Below are positions 17,725-27,435 of a DNA stretch of 64,000 bases, piece after piece; positions within the stretch are counted from its first letter, which is position 1, and each line of letters opens with the position of its first letter. The position numbers and the translations under genes are program-made. The DNA is from JACCTH01 sp036556085. GTDB lineage: Bacteria > Actinomycetota > Acidimicrobiia > Spongiisociales > ZC4RG35. Below the pieces are notes generated by a model. It had not been told where the DNA came from, searched no databases, and saw only the letters and a list, made by a program, of their open reading frames with translations. The stretch spans positions 1 to 64,000 of the forward strand of contig DATBKE010000125.1 of NCBI GenBank assembly GCA_036556085.1, written 5' to 3'.

Positions 17725-17876
17725 ACACTGACCGCCCATGATGGGGTGCCCTGATCTGGCCGATTGACCCGCAGGCGCCGATCCCGGGGCTTGCCGGGAA
17801 AGACCCTCGGGTCTGTTACACCCGGGGCAAAGGTTGTTCGGAGCTGGCGGAGCTTCTTGCTCCGGGCTCGAGCCGG

Positions 17877-18698
17877 GTGACCGGCGACCTCGACGACGCC
17901 TGTATCCGTGCCCGCGCCGACCTTCTCGTCACCCGCAGGCCGCCTGGTGGCTTTTCACTCGTGAGCGTTGTTTCGCCTCTCGACTTCGATCCCACCGAAG
18001 TGACCGCGGTGGTCGCTGCCATCGCCGGCGGCCCCCACTCCGAGCTCAACGTCCAAATCTCCGATCATCTCGCCCGGCGGCTCAACGTCGATGTGCACAT
18101 TGCCACCGCCTACAGCGACAAAGATGGATCCGAGGATGCCGAGTCCCTCGTCGCTCGTCTCGGCGAGTTCGTACCCCATGCCAAGCAGCTCTCGATTCAA
18201 GCCACCGATCTCACCGATTTCGTCAAGGCACTTCCGTCTGGCGCCTTGCTGGTCCTCGGTGAGGCTGGCGGTTCGCTCCTTTCCCGCCTGGTGTTCGGAC
18301 CTGGAGCCCGCTTGCGAGCCCGGGCCCAGGCCGGGGCCGTCATCGTTCGGGCCGCTCCTCCCCGGGTATTTCAGGTAATGCATGACCCCGTTTTCGTAGG
18401 TCCGCTCCACCTTGCCGGCGACGGGCGGCGCCTATACGACGATGAGCTGGTGGCAGTGGTCGACGGAGGCAAGTTGGTCGGGGTCGTAGAACGAGCCCGG
18501 CTTTTGGCGGCGGCTGCCGATGCTCCCATCGCCAACTTGATGGATGATCCCATCTCGGTGACGGCGACGATGTCGTTGGTCGAAGCCGCCAGCTCGATCT
18601 CGATCGCCAGCCAGGAGGCGGGTGGGCTGCAAAGGTCTTCGGGTCCGTGGCCGGTCGTTGATGCGCGGGGGCACCTCATCGGGACCTATAGGCAGTAG
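17877..18698 (+). CDS. CBS-like/stress-type protein with uncertain start
   Basis: 273 residues from a GTG. The first 160 residues have an alternating alpha/beta pattern like a nucleotide-binding universal-stress fold (LVLGEAGGSLLSRLVFGPGARLRARAQAGAVIVRA is USP-like). The last 110 contain a CBS pair pattern (VMHDPVFVGP, DDPISVTATMSLVEA). The frame stays open upstream to 17742, with coding-like sequence that includes DPRVCYTRGKGCSELAELL, but without ATG, GTG or TTG. The real start may be a rare codon, or the 5' end may be damaged. The alpha/beta hydrolase gene follows after 12 bases. Confidence 0.6.
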   Translation: MTGDLDDACIRARADLLVTRRPPGGFSLVSVVSPLDFDPTEVTAVVAAIAGGPHSELNVQISDHLARRLNVDVHIATAYSDKDGSEDAESLVARLGEFVPHAKQLSIQATDLTDFVKALPSGALLVLGEAGGSLLSRLVFGPGARLRARAQAGAVIVRAAPPRVFQVMHDPVFVGPLHLAGDGRRLYDDELVAVVDGGKLVGVVERARLLAAAADAPIANLMDDPISVTATMSLVEAASSISIASQEAGGLQRSSGPWPVVDARGHLIGTYRQ

Positions 18699-18710
18699 CG
18701 GCTGGTAGTC

Positions 18711-19856
18711 ATGAGAAGGGCCGTCATCGTCGTCATCGGCGTGCTCGCCGTCTTTCATCTGGCGGGAGGTTGGTATTTCGCCGATCAGCTGCGCCGTGAC
18801 GCCCTCGAACCGGATCATGAGCCCCCCACCGACGATGTCAGCATTCTCGAGGCAGGGGAAGGAGTCGTCCGCCTCAGGGCTGTCTCCGGATTTGAGCCCG
18901 ACCTGACGGCCAATGGCATCGTCGGTCTCGATTGGGGGACTGGTTACGGGCAGCTCGGTCCCATTTCCACCACCGCCGATGACGGTTCGGTCACCAGGAC
19001 CATTCAACGCTTGAGCGGTGATGCGCCTCAAGCCGGCGACTTTGCGTTCTTGGACGGGAATGCCTTTCCCGGAGACCCTTCCCTGGCATTCGGCATCGAC
19101 TTCACCGAGATCGAATACGCCACGGCACTAGGTCCGATGAAGGCCTGGCGCATCCTGGCATCGGGCGACGTCTGGGTGATTCACATCCATGGCCTCGCAG
19201 CAAGCAGACGCGAGGCGCTCCGTCTTGTCAAGCCGCTGGCAGCGGCCGGATTTCCACAACTGGTGATCGACTATCGGAATGATGATGGAGCCCCAATCGA
19301 CGAGTCCGGCTTCTATCGCTTTGGGGCCACGGAGTGGGAGGACATCGCCGCGGCGGTGGAACACGCAGCCACCGAGGGTGCCACCGGAATCGTGCTGGTG
19401 GGCTACTCGACCGGAGCGGCCCACATCTTCTCCTACCTCCAAAAAACGCCCGACAATGCCGTTCTGGCGTTAGTCCTCGACAGTCCCAATGTCGATTTCG
19501 AGCAGTCGGTTGATCTGGGAGCGTCACAACGTCGTCTACCCCTCATCCCCCTGCCATTGCCGGGAACCCTGGTTTGGACGGCCAAGCGCCTGGCCACGCT
19601 CCGTTTCGGCGTCGATTGGGAAGCCACCGATTACCTCCCGGAAGCAAGCCGGCTCTCGGTGCCAATGCTCGTCATCCATGGCACCGACGACGAGACAGTC
19701 CCGTTCCAGGTCTCAGAGGACCTCGCCGCCGCCCGCCCCGACCTGGTCAGACTTTTCATCGTTCCCGGCGCCGGCCACGTGCGCGGTTGGAACGTCGGAC
19801 CCCAGCCCTACGAGAGAGCCGTCACCGACTTTCTCTCCGACGTCTTGCCAACTTGA
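18711..19856 (+). CDS. Alpha/beta-hydrolase with N-terminal membrane anchor, 381 aa
   Basis: One N-terminal membrane or signal segment (about 4-25) is followed by a beta-rich part and an alpha/beta-hydrolase domain (about 150-380). The nucleophile elbow reads GYSTG, the acid lies in IHGTDDETVPF, and the catalytic His in PGAGHVRGW. The oxyanion region is IHIHGLAA. It is probably an extracytoplasmic or membrane-bound esterase or peptidase; the substrate is unknown. The tricorn-type protease gene follows after 13 bases. Confidence 0.8.
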   Translation: MRRAVIVVIGVLAVFHLAGGWYFADQLRRDALEPDHEPPTDDVSILEAGEGVVRLRAVSGFEPDLTANGIVGLDWGTGYGQLGPISTTADDGSVTRTIQRLSGDAPQAGDFAFLDGNAFPGDPSLAFGIDFTEIEYATALGPMKAWRILASGDVWVIHIHGLAASRREALRLVKPLAAAGFPQLVIDYRNDDGAPIDESGFYRFGATEWEDIAAAVEHAATEGATGIVLVGYSTGAAHIFSYLQKTPDNAVLALVLDSPNVDFEQSVDLGASQRRLPLIPLPLPGTLVWTAKRLATLRFGVDWEATDYLPEASRLSVPMLVIHGTDDETVPFQVSEDLAAARPDLVRLFIVPGAGHVRGWNVGPQPYERAVTDFLSDVLPT

Positions 19857-19869
19857 CTGGGACATCGGC

Positions 19870-22800
19870 ATGATTGGCTACTACCGCCATCCGACGATTT
19901 TCCGCGACCGGATCGCCTTCGTCGCCGAGGATGACCTCTGGATGGTCTCCGCCGACGGCGGGGACGCCTTTCGATTGACGGCAAATCCCGGAACCGAGAC
20001 CTTTCCCCGCTTCTCCCCGGATGGAAGTCAGATCGCCTTCGTTGGGAGAGACGAAGGCCGCCTCGATGTCTATGTCATGCCCGCGGCCGGTGGCAGTTCC
20101 AGGAGGATTTCTTATCTCGGGGCCAACACGCAAGTTCTCACGTGGTCCCCGGACGGGGGATCGGTGATCGTCTCCAGCGACTACCAGCAGCCCTTCGAGG
20201 GCTGGGGCCATCTCTGGCGGATTCCGATCGATGGCCCCGCCCCCGAGGCCTTGGGCTGGGGCCCGGCGCGCGGCATCTCATACGAGAAGGGCGGGCCGGG
20301 AGTGGTCATCGGCCGCAATAGCTTCGATCCGGCTCGATGGAAGCGCTATCGGGGGGGCCGGGCAGGCAGCTTATGGGTTGACGGCGAGGGCGAAGGCGAG
20401 TTCGCGACCCTTGTGGATCCTGGTGGCAACCTGGCCGACCCGATGTGGATCGGTCGCAGGATTTACTTCCTGTCCGACCACGAGGGAGTGGGAAATATTT
20501 ACTCGGTGTCCCCGACCGGGAGCGGGTTGCGGCGTCATACGCACCACGACGACTTCTACGCCCGCTTTCCATCTTCTGACGGGCGTCGCATCGTCTATCA
20601 CTGTGGCGCCGACCTTTGGGTATTGGACCCCCGACGGGAGGAGAGCCGGCGCCTCGAGGTCAATCTGCCCTCGGCCCGTCCCCAACGGAACCGCCGGTTC
20701 ATTCCGGTCACGCCCCGGAACCTGGAATCGGTCTCGCTTCACCCCGAGGGGCACACGGTGGCGGCGGTGGTGAGAGGAGGTGTCCACTCGATGCCGCTCT
20801 GGGAGGGGTCGCCGATCCGGCACGGGTTGGTGTCCGAGGCCCGTCAGCGGCTGCCCGAATGGTTGGCCGACGGCACGTCATTGGTCATGGTGTCCGATGA
20901 GAGCGGAGAGGACGAGCTCGTGGTCACGAACGAATCCGCTATCCCGGAGAGGCGACGCCGAAGCCGTCGTCGGGCAGATCTCGGTCGAGTGCGAACGCTC
21001 CATCCCTCACCAACCGATCGCGACGCGGTCGCCATCACCAACCACCGCCATGAGCTGTTGTTGGTCAATCCCAGCAACGGTCGCACTCAGATCGTCCACC
21101 ACAGCCCCTTCGGATGGACCGCGGGAGTGAGCTGGTCGCCCGACGGGGCGTATCTAGCGTTCGGAGCCGTCACCAGTCGCACTACATCCAACATCTGCAT
21201 CTACGAGGTGGGAAGCGGGCGGACTCATGTGCTGGGGACTCCGGAGTTCGAGGATTGGAGTCCCAGCTTCGACCCGGAGGGAAAGTTCCTGGCGTTCCTC
21301 TCGGTCCGCGCCTTCGAGCCCATCCCGGATTCCCACTTCCACGACTACGGATTCCCTCGTGGTGGCATGCTCATGCTCCTCCCCCTGGCAGCGGACACAC
21401 CCTCTCCCTTCGCCCCGAGCCAGCGCAAGCCCCGGGCTCCCGGTACACCACCCGAAGGGGGGCCTCCCAAGCCCCCGGAGCCGGCGGCCGAGCGCCCCGA
21501 CGGCGAGCCGGAACCGGCGCCAGCGCCACCGCCCCCCGCCACCAAGATCGACTTCGAAGGTCTTGAGCAGCGAATCGTCGCCTTCCCGACGCCCCCCGGG
21601 GTCTACAGCCGGATCGTGATGGCCCGGGGGAGAGCTCTGTTTCTCGTTCACCCGCTCGAACGAGAGGCCAACTTCGGGGAGGAGACGAGCGGGGGAGCTC
21701 GCCTCGACGCCTGGGATTTCGGCAACGACAAATCGGAAACGATCGCCGAAGGAGTGACCGCCCTCACCGTTTCCCGGGACGGGAAGGTAATTGGCTATCG
21801 AACCAAGAAGGCCTTGCGTGTGGTCGCGGTTGGATTCAAAGACGACAAATCGGGCAACGAGCGGGCCGGGCGGGAAACCGGATTTGTGGACCTCGATCGG
21901 CTCCGGGTGGAAGTCATCCCGGGAGCGGAATGGAAGCAGATGTTCTCAGAGGCCTGGCGTCTGCAGCGGGACCACTACTGGTGGGAAACCATGGGCGGGG
22001 TCGATTGGCCGTCGATTCATGACCGCTACCGCGACCTGGTCGACCGAGTCGCCAGCCGGGCGGAGTTCTCCGATTTGCTCTGGGAGATGCAAGGCGAATT
22101 GGGGACGTCGCATGCCTACGAGTTGGGCGGGGATTACCGGCCGGCCCCGGTTTGGACCCAGGGCCACCTGGGTGCCCGGGTGGCGTACGAGCGGGGCGGC
22201 TGGAAAATTGTTGACATCCCGCAAGGGGACTCGTGGGATCTACAGTCGTCCTCCCCGTTGGCTGCCCCCGGAATCGATGTCGCCGAGGGGGATCGCATCT
22301 TGGCGATCGATGACCGGCCGGTTGATGCCAAAGTCTCACCCGCCTCGCGGTTGGTGGAGCGAGGTGGGAGAACCATCACGCTGACTGTGCGGCGTGGCCG
22401 GGGCAAAGTACGCCGCGTAGTGATTAACCCCCTTAACGATGCCACCCGGCTCTGGTACCGAGCTTGGGTGCGGGGCAACCGCGAGTACCTCGCGGAGCAC
22501 TCGCAGGGACAGATCGGGTACATCCACATTCCCGACATGGGTCCGGCCGGGTTCTCGGAGTTTCACCGTTCGTGGAAGTCCCAAGTAGATCGGCAGGGTT
22601 TGGTGATCGATGTGCGCTTCAATCGCGGTGGCAACGTCAGCCAGCTCCTTCTCGAGCGGCTGTTGCGAGAACGGGTGGGCTATCGGATCACCCGCTGGCG
22701 AGATCCTTCCGCAATGCCCGACGATGCCCCGATGGGACCGATGGTCTGCCTCACCAACGAGAACGCCGGCTCCGACGGAGACATCTTCTCCCACGTCTTC

Positions 22801-23130
22801 AAGATGAAGGGATTGGGGCCTTTGATCGGAACCCGCACCTGGGGGGGAGTGGTCGGCATTTGGCCTCAGCAATCGCTGGTGGATGGCACGATCACAACCC
22901 AGCCCGAGTTCCACACCTGGTTTACGGACGTGGGCTACGCGGTCGAGAACTTCGGGGCCACTCCTGATCTCGAGGTCATCAACAGCCCCCAGGATTACGC
23001 CCGCGGCTTTGATCGCCAGCTCGAAGTTGGCCTCGAGGAATTGCTCAAGCTCATCGAGGCAGCCCCGGAAGCGCCCGAATTCGGGGATCGGCCCCTTACC
23101 CGGCCGCCCGCCTTCCCCCGGCTTTCTTAG
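19870..23130 (+). CDS. Tricorn-type protease (S41 family), 1086 aa
   Basis: ATG 19870 gives the family N-terminus GYYRHPTIFRDRIAFVAEDDLW. Two WD40-like/TolB-type beta-propeller regions cover about 1-510, followed by a Pro/Ala-rich linker (about 515-560), a C1 domain, a PDZ domain (about 775-860) and the S41 catalytic domain. Catalytic His748 lies in GTSHAYELGGDY and nucleophile Ser968 in NAGSDGDIF, close to His746 and Ser965 of the Thermoplasma enzyme. It should degrade oligopeptides released by proteasome- or Clp-type proteases. Its stop overlaps the convergent leuB end by four bases. Confidence 0.93.
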   Translation: MIGYYRHPTIFRDRIAFVAEDDLWMVSADGGDAFRLTANPGTETFPRFSPDGSQIAFVGRDEGRLDVYVMPAAGGSSRRISYLGANTQVLTWSPDGGSVIVSSDYQQPFEGWGHLWRIPIDGPAPEALGWGPARGISYEKGGPGVVIGRNSFDPARWKRYRGGRAGSLWVDGEGEGEFATLVDPGGNLADPMWIGRRIYFLSDHEGVGNIYSVSPTGSGLRRHTHHDDFYARFPSSDGRRIVYHCGADLWVLDPRREESRRLEVNLPSARPQRNRRFIPVTPRNLESVSLHPEGHTVAAVVRGGVHSMPLWEGSPIRHGLVSEARQRLPEWLADGTSLVMVSDESGEDELVVTNESAIPERRRRSRRRADLGRVRTLHPSPTDRDAVAITNHRHELLLVNPSNGRTQIVHHSPFGWTAGVSWSPDGAYLAFGAVTSRTTSNICIYEVGSGRTHVLGTPEFEDWSPSFDPEGKFLAFLSVRAFEPIPDSHFHDYGFPRGGMLMLLPLAADTPSPFAPSQRKPRAPGTPPEGGPPKPPEPAAERPDGEPEPAPAPPPPATKIDFEGLEQRIVAFPTPPGVYSRIVMARGRALFLVHPLEREANFGEETSGGARLDAWDFGNDKSETIAEGVTALTVSRDGKVIGYRTKKALRVVAVGFKDDKSGNERAGRETGFVDLDRLRVEVIPGAEWKQMFSEAWRLQRDHYWWETMGGVDWPSIHDRYRDLVDRVASRAEFSDLLWEMQGELGTSHAYELGGDYRPAPVWTQGHLGARVAYERGGWKIVDIPQGDSWDLQSSSPLAAPGIDVAEGDRILAIDDRPVDAKVSPASRLVERGGRTITLTVRRGRGKVRRVVINPLNDATRLWYRAWVRGNREYLAEHSQGQIGYIHIPDMGPAGFSEFHRSWKSQVDRQGLVIDVRFNRGGNVSQLLLERLLRERVGYRITRWRDPSAMPDDAPMGPMVCLTNENAGSDGDIFSHVFKMKGLGPLIGTRTWGGVVGIWPQQSLVDGTITTQPEFHTWFTDVGYAVENFGATPDLEVINSPQDYARGFDRQLEVGLEELLKLIEAAPEAPEFGDRPLTRPPAFPRLS

Positions 23131-24182
23131 CTAGCAATCCGGGAGGCGATGGCGGCGCCGATCTCGGAGGTCGTCATCCCCATCTCCGGTCCAGCCATTG
23201 CTTTGAGATCGGCGAGCACAGATACGGCTGCCTCCTCCACCGCTTTGCCGGCTTCGGACTCGCCGAGATGATCAAGACACAAAGCCAGGGAGAGAATCGC
23301 CGCAACGGGATTTGCCCAGCCTTTCCCGGCGATATCGGGAGCCGACCCGTGGACCGGCTCGAACACCGAGGGAAACCGACGGCTGGGATTGAGATTCGCC
23401 GAGGCGGCCAGCCCCAGGCCGCCCTGGATGGCGGCCCCGAGATCGGTGATGATGTCGCCGAACAAGTTGTCCGTGACGATCACGTCAAACCTCGCCGGAT
23501 CCGAGACCAGGTAGAGACAGGCGGCGTCGACATGCACGTAATCCGTGGTGACAGCTGTGTACTCCGGGGCAACCTCATCGCACGTCCTCTGCCAGAGACT
23601 GCCGGCGTAGGTGAGAACGTTGGTCTTGTGGCAGAGCGTGAGGCGGCCCGAGCGACTGGTGGCAAGCTCACATGCGAAGCGGATCACCCTTTCGACCCCG
23701 AGGCGGGTATTGATCGATTCTTGGGTTGCCACTTCATCAGGTCCGCCCCGTCGCAAGACTCCTCCCGCTCCGGCATAAAGGCCCTCGGTGTTCTCGCGCA
23801 CGACCACCAGGTCGCAATGTTCCGGCCTGAGGCCCGCGATCGGGCTCGGAACCCCCGGATAAAGCCGGATTGGTCGCAGGTTGACGTAAAGATCGAAGTC
23901 AAAACGCAGCTTGAGCAGCAGGCCCCGCTCGAGCACTCCCGGCGGCACCTCGGGGGTGCCCACCGCTCCTAGAAGGATGGCGTCGTGGGCGGCGAGCTCG
24001 TCCTCCACTGATGCGGGGAGGACCTCACCGGTGGCCAGAAATCGTCTACCGCCGAGGTCGTAATCGGTGGTCTCGAAGGCCATGTCAAATCGTTCGGCGG
24101 CTGCGTCGAGGACCTGCAACGCTTGCTCGGTCACTTCTGGGCCGACTCCGTCCCCACCAATAACGGCAAATCGATACGCCAT
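23127..24182 (-). CDS. leuB: 3-isopropylmalate dehydrogenase
   Basis: 351 residues. It has the decarboxylating dehydrogenase pattern GGDGVGPEV at the N-terminus, ENTEGLYAGAGG, the substrate arginines, and the NAD-site stretch FEPVHGSAPDIAGKGWANPVA. Catalyses the third step of leucine synthesis. It stands apart from leuA in this window. Tartrate or isocitrate dehydrogenase relatives are possible, but nearby leucine genes favour LeuB. Confidence 0.88.
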   Translation of the reverse strand: MAYRFAVIGGDGVGPEVTEQALQVLDAAAERFDMAFETTDYDLGGRRFLATGEVLPASVEDELAAHDAILLGAVGTPEVPPGVLERGLLLKLRFDFDLYVNLRPIRLYPGVPSPIAGLRPEHCDLVVVRENTEGLYAGAGGVLRRGGPDEVATQESINTRLGVERVIRFACELATSRSGRLTLCHKTNVLTYAGSLWQRTCDEVAPEYTAVTTDYVHVDAACLYLVSDPARFDVIVTDNLFGDIITDLGAAIQGGLGLAASANLNPSRRFPSVFEPVHGSAPDIAGKGWANPVAAILSLALCLDHLGESEAGKAVEEAAVSVLADLKAMAGPEMGMTTSEIGAAIASRIAS

Positions 24183-24206
24183 CCAGGCAAGTTACCGTGG
24201 CCCGCC

Positions 24207-26093
24207 GTGACCGCTACGCATCGAGGGCGACCCACCGCCATGGGAGGCGCTGCAGGTCTCACCTTGGCAGCGCTTGGCATCGTCTACGGCGACATCGGAA
24301 CCAGCCCGCTCTACTCCTTGCGGGAGACTTTTGCCACGAGATACGGCATCAGCGTTTCCGAAGTATCGGTGCTCGGCTCCCTCTCGCTCATCTTCTGGGC
24401 CCTGATTCTGGTTATCACCATCAAGTACGTGGTGGTAGTGATGCGGGCGGACAACGACGGCGAGGGCGGGATTCTTTCGCTCACCGCCTTGGTCGCTCCG
24501 AGTGAGCGCGAACGGAGGAGGAGAAGCGGACTGGTGCTGGCGGGGATGTTCGGGGCGGCTTTGCTAACCGGGGAAGGGGCGATCACGCCCTCGATATCGG
24601 TGCTGGCGGCGGTGGAGGGCTTGGAGCTGGTGACACCCGAGCTGACATCCTTCGTCATCCCGATCGCGATTGCGATTCTCATCGGGCTCTTCGCCATCCA
24701 ACAACGGGGGACCGAGAGAGTGGGGCGGCTATTCGGACCCTTGATGCTCGTGTGGTTCGCGGTCTTGGCGATTTTGGGCGTTGTCCAGATTGCGAGGAAC
24801 CCGACGGTGCTGGCGGCGCTCAACCCGCTGCACGCGGTCCGCTTCTTCCTCGAGTATCAGGGCCGAGCGTTCGTCGCCCTGGGCTCGATCGTGCTGGTAG
24901 TGACCGGGGGAGAAGCCCTCTATGCAGATCTCGGGCATTTCGGGACCCGGCCGATTCGTTCGGGTTGGCTGGGGGTGGTGCTGCCAGCGCTTGTCATCAA
25001 CTATCTGGGTCAAGGGGCGCTCTTGCTGGCCGATCCCACCGCAGTCGAGAGTCCCTTCTTCTTGCTGGCACCGCAATGGGCGCTGGTGCCGTTGGTAGTA
25101 CTGGCGACGCTGGCAACCATCGTTGCCAGCCAGGCCCTGATCTCGGGCGTCTTCTCGTTAGCCACCCAGGCCATGCAGCTCGGGTTCGTCCCGCGCCTGC
25201 TGGTCAAGCACACCTCGGCGGATGTTCACGGTCAGGTCTATCTGCCGGCCGTGAATTGGTCGCTCCTCATCGTCTGCATCGGTCTGGTCCTCGGTTTTCG
25301 CAGTTCGACCAACCTGGCCGCGGCATACGGGGTCGCTGTCACCGCCACGATGCTCATCACGAGCATCCTGATCTCGGTGTACGCCCGTGAGCGATGGGAG
25401 TGGGGATGGGGGCGGGTGGTGTCGATCATCGGCCTCTTCGCCCTCATCGATCTGGCCTTCCTCTCCTCCAATTTCCTCAAGATTCCAGAAGGAGGTTGGT
25501 TCGCCCTCGTGGCCGCGGGCACTTTGTTCTTCTTGATGACGACGTGGGTCAAGGGTCGCCGTTTGGTAGCACTCAAATCCGGTCTCGGGCGCCAGCCCCT
25601 CGACAAGTTCATCGCCTCTCTTGCTGAGTCACCAATCAGGCGGACCGAAGGAACCGCGGTGTACTTTTTCCCGGTCCCGGGGGTGGTGCCTCCCGCCTTC
25701 ATCGCCAACCTCCGTCACAACGATGCCGTTCACGAGTCGGTGGTTTTTCTTTCGGTGGTGGTCTCGAAAAAGCCCCGGGTCCCGGCGGCTCGTCGGGACT
25801 CCGTTCGCCATCTCGGATCCCGCTTCTTTCAAGTGATCCTCGAATACGGGTTCATGGAGGAGCCGGAAATCCCATCCGCTCTCAACCACCTGATCGCCGA
25901 GGTGGCCTTCGATCCGCTGCACACCACCTACTTCCTCGGCAAGGAGCGGGTGGTATCAAAGCAAGGAGTGGGGCTGTGGGGTATGAGAGAACGGCTTTTC
26001 TACTTCCTCCACCGCAATGCCCGCAGCGCGGCCGAGTACTTCCGCCTCCCCTTCGACCGCGTGGTCGACATCGGGGTCGTCGTCGAAATCTGA
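24207..26093 (+). CDS. kup: KUP-type potassium uptake protein
   Basis: About 628 residues from GTG 24207 (an ATG at 24240 is also possible). The signature ALGIVYGDIGTSPLYSLRETF opens the first of about twelve membrane segments; DNDGEGGILSLTAL and GGEALYADLGHFG are conserved KUP segments. The C-terminal 130 residues form the soluble tail. It imports K+ with protons. It is convergent with the CNNM-type genes, and palindrome B copy 2 lies between them. Confidence 0.95.
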   Translation: MTATHRGRPTAMGGAAGLTLAALGIVYGDIGTSPLYSLRETFATRYGISVSEVSVLGSLSLIFWALILVITIKYVVVVMRADNDGEGGILSLTALVAPSERERRRRSGLVLAGMFGAALLTGEGAITPSISVLAAVEGLELVTPELTSFVIPIAIAILIGLFAIQQRGTERVGRLFGPLMLVWFAVLAILGVVQIARNPTVLAALNPLHAVRFFLEYQGRAFVALGSIVLVVTGGEALYADLGHFGTRPIRSGWLGVVLPALVINYLGQGALLLADPTAVESPFFLLAPQWALVPLVVLATLATIVASQALISGVFSLATQAMQLGFVPRLLVKHTSADVHGQVYLPAVNWSLLIVCIGLVLGFRSSTNLAAAYGVAVTATMLITSILISVYARERWEWGWGRVVSIIGLFALIDLAFLSSNFLKIPEGGWFALVAAGTLFFLMTTWVKGRRLVALKSGLGRQPLDKFIASLAESPIRRTEGTAVYFFPVPGVVPPAFIANLRHNDAVHESVVFLSVVVSKKPRVPAARRDSVRHLGSRFFQVILEYGFMEEPEIPSALNHLIAEVAFDPLHTTYFLGKERVVSKQGVGLWGMRERLFYFLHRNARSAAEYFRLPFDRVVDIGVVVEI

Positions 26094-26101
26094 TCCCTCC
26101 T

Positions 26102-26151
26102 GTTCTTGCGTAGAAAACCGCGGGTTTAGGGGGGCGATCCTACGCAAGAAC
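26102..26151. repeat. Palindromic repeat family B, copy 2
   Basis: Perfect 12-bp arms GTTCTTGCGTAG (26102-26113) and CTACGCAAGAAC (26140-26151), with a smaller AAACC/GGTTT inner stem. It sits between the convergent kup and CNNM genes, within ten bases of each stop codon. Confidence 0.88.
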
Positions 26152-26154
26152 GGT

Positions 26155-27435
26155 TCAGCGCTTGAGGAGCTCGACCTCGGTGACCCGGCGCCCGTCCATT
26201 CGCCGCACCCTCATCACCCAGCCCGATTCCTCCACCCGGTCCCCGCGCCGCGGGATCCGGCCAAGTCGGTTCATGAGAAATCCGCCCAGGGTTTCGTATT
26301 CACCGGCCGGGATGGCGATCCCCGACAACGATCGCAGCTCATCGGGCCTGATCGCCCCCGGGACATAGAACCAATCGCTTTCCCCGATCCGTCGGCTCTC
26401 GAGGTCGCCCTCGTCGTATTCGTCGCGGATATCGCCCACCAGTTCCTCGGCGATGTCTTCGAGAGTCAACAAGCCGGCCGTGCCGCCATGCTCGTCAACG
26501 ATCAGGGCCAGGTGCCTGCCGCTTCGCTGCATCTCGCCCAAGAGCGGACGGATCGAGGCCGTCTCCGGCACCGCCAGCACCGGTCGAATCAGCGCTGGGT
26601 CGATGGGAAAGTCGTGCTGATCATCGGGAATAGCGAGCAGGTCTTTGGCGTGCACGAACCCGATGAGATCGTCGACGCTGCTCCCGAAGATGGGGATCCG
26701 CGAGAAGCCCTCATCGATGATCACCTGCTCCAATTCGGCCGGGGTCGCTTCCCGGGAGCGGCCAACGATGTCGGGGCGGGGGACCATCACTTCGGACGCA
26801 TCTCGCTCTGAGAAGCGGATCGCTCCCGACAGGAGCTTGCTGGCGAACTCCTCGATCACTCCTTCTTGGCGACCGGCGGCTATCACCGAAGCCAGGTCCT
26901 CGGCGGTATGGGCAGTCTCGAGCTTGTCGCGGGGCTCTACCCCAAAGATTCGAAGGAATCCGTTGGCCACCCAGTTGAGAGCCGCGATCAGGGGACGGAA
27001 CAGAGTCATGAACCAGTGGAAAGGAACTCCCAGCCAAACCGCCAGCCGTTCGGGAGTGGCGATGGCAATGTTTTTCGGTGCCATCTCACCAACCACCATG
27101 TGCAGGAAGACCACGATGAGCAGGGCAATGATGAAGGCAATGGTGTGGGTGAGGCCGGAGGGGATCGAGAACCAGCCGAGCGCGGTTTCAAAGATTCCCG
27201 CCACGGCGGGCTCGGCCACAAAACCGAGGAGGAGGGTGGCGAGGGTGATTCCCACCTGAGCCCCGGCCAGAGCGTCGGAGAGATTGCTCATCGTCACCGC
27301 CGCCGCCCGCGCCCCCCGACCCGGCAGGTCCTCGATCACCTCACGACGGGCGGCAGTGAAGGCGAACTCGGCGGCCACGAAGAAGCCGTTGGCGAGCAGA
27401 AGGACGATCATCCAGCCCAGGGCGCCAACGTTCAT
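26155..27435 (-). CDS. CNNM/CorC-type transporter-associated protein, 426 aa
   Basis: An N-terminal DUF21 membrane domain with about three to four helices (1-190, EFAFTAARREVIEDL and VGEMAPKN are typical) is followed by a CBS pair (about 205-330, ASEVMVPRPDI and GLLTLEDIAEELVGDI) and a C-terminal CorC_HlyC domain. Members export or sense Mg2+ or Co2+. The start overlaps the stop of the upstream paralogue by four bases (ATGA). Confidence 0.88.
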   Translation of the reverse strand: MNVGALGWMIVLLLANGFFVAAEFAFTAARREVIEDLPGRGARAAAVTMSNLSDALAGAQVGITLATLLLGFVAEPAVAGIFETALGWFSIPSGLTHTIAFIIALLIVVFLHMVVGEMAPKNIAIATPERLAVWLGVPFHWFMTLFRPLIAALNWVANGFLRIFGVEPRDKLETAHTAEDLASVIAAGRQEGVIEEFASKLLSGAIRFSERDASEVMVPRPDIVGRSREATPAELEQVIIDEGFSRIPIFGSSVDDLIGFVHAKDLLAIPDDQHDFPIDPALIRPVLAVPETASIRPLLGEMQRSGRHLALIVDEHGGTAGLLTLEDIAEELVGDIRDEYDEGDLESRRIGESDWFYVPGAIRPDELRSLSGIAIPAGEYETLGGFLMNRLGRIPRRGDRVEESGWVMRVRRMDGRRVTEVELLKR

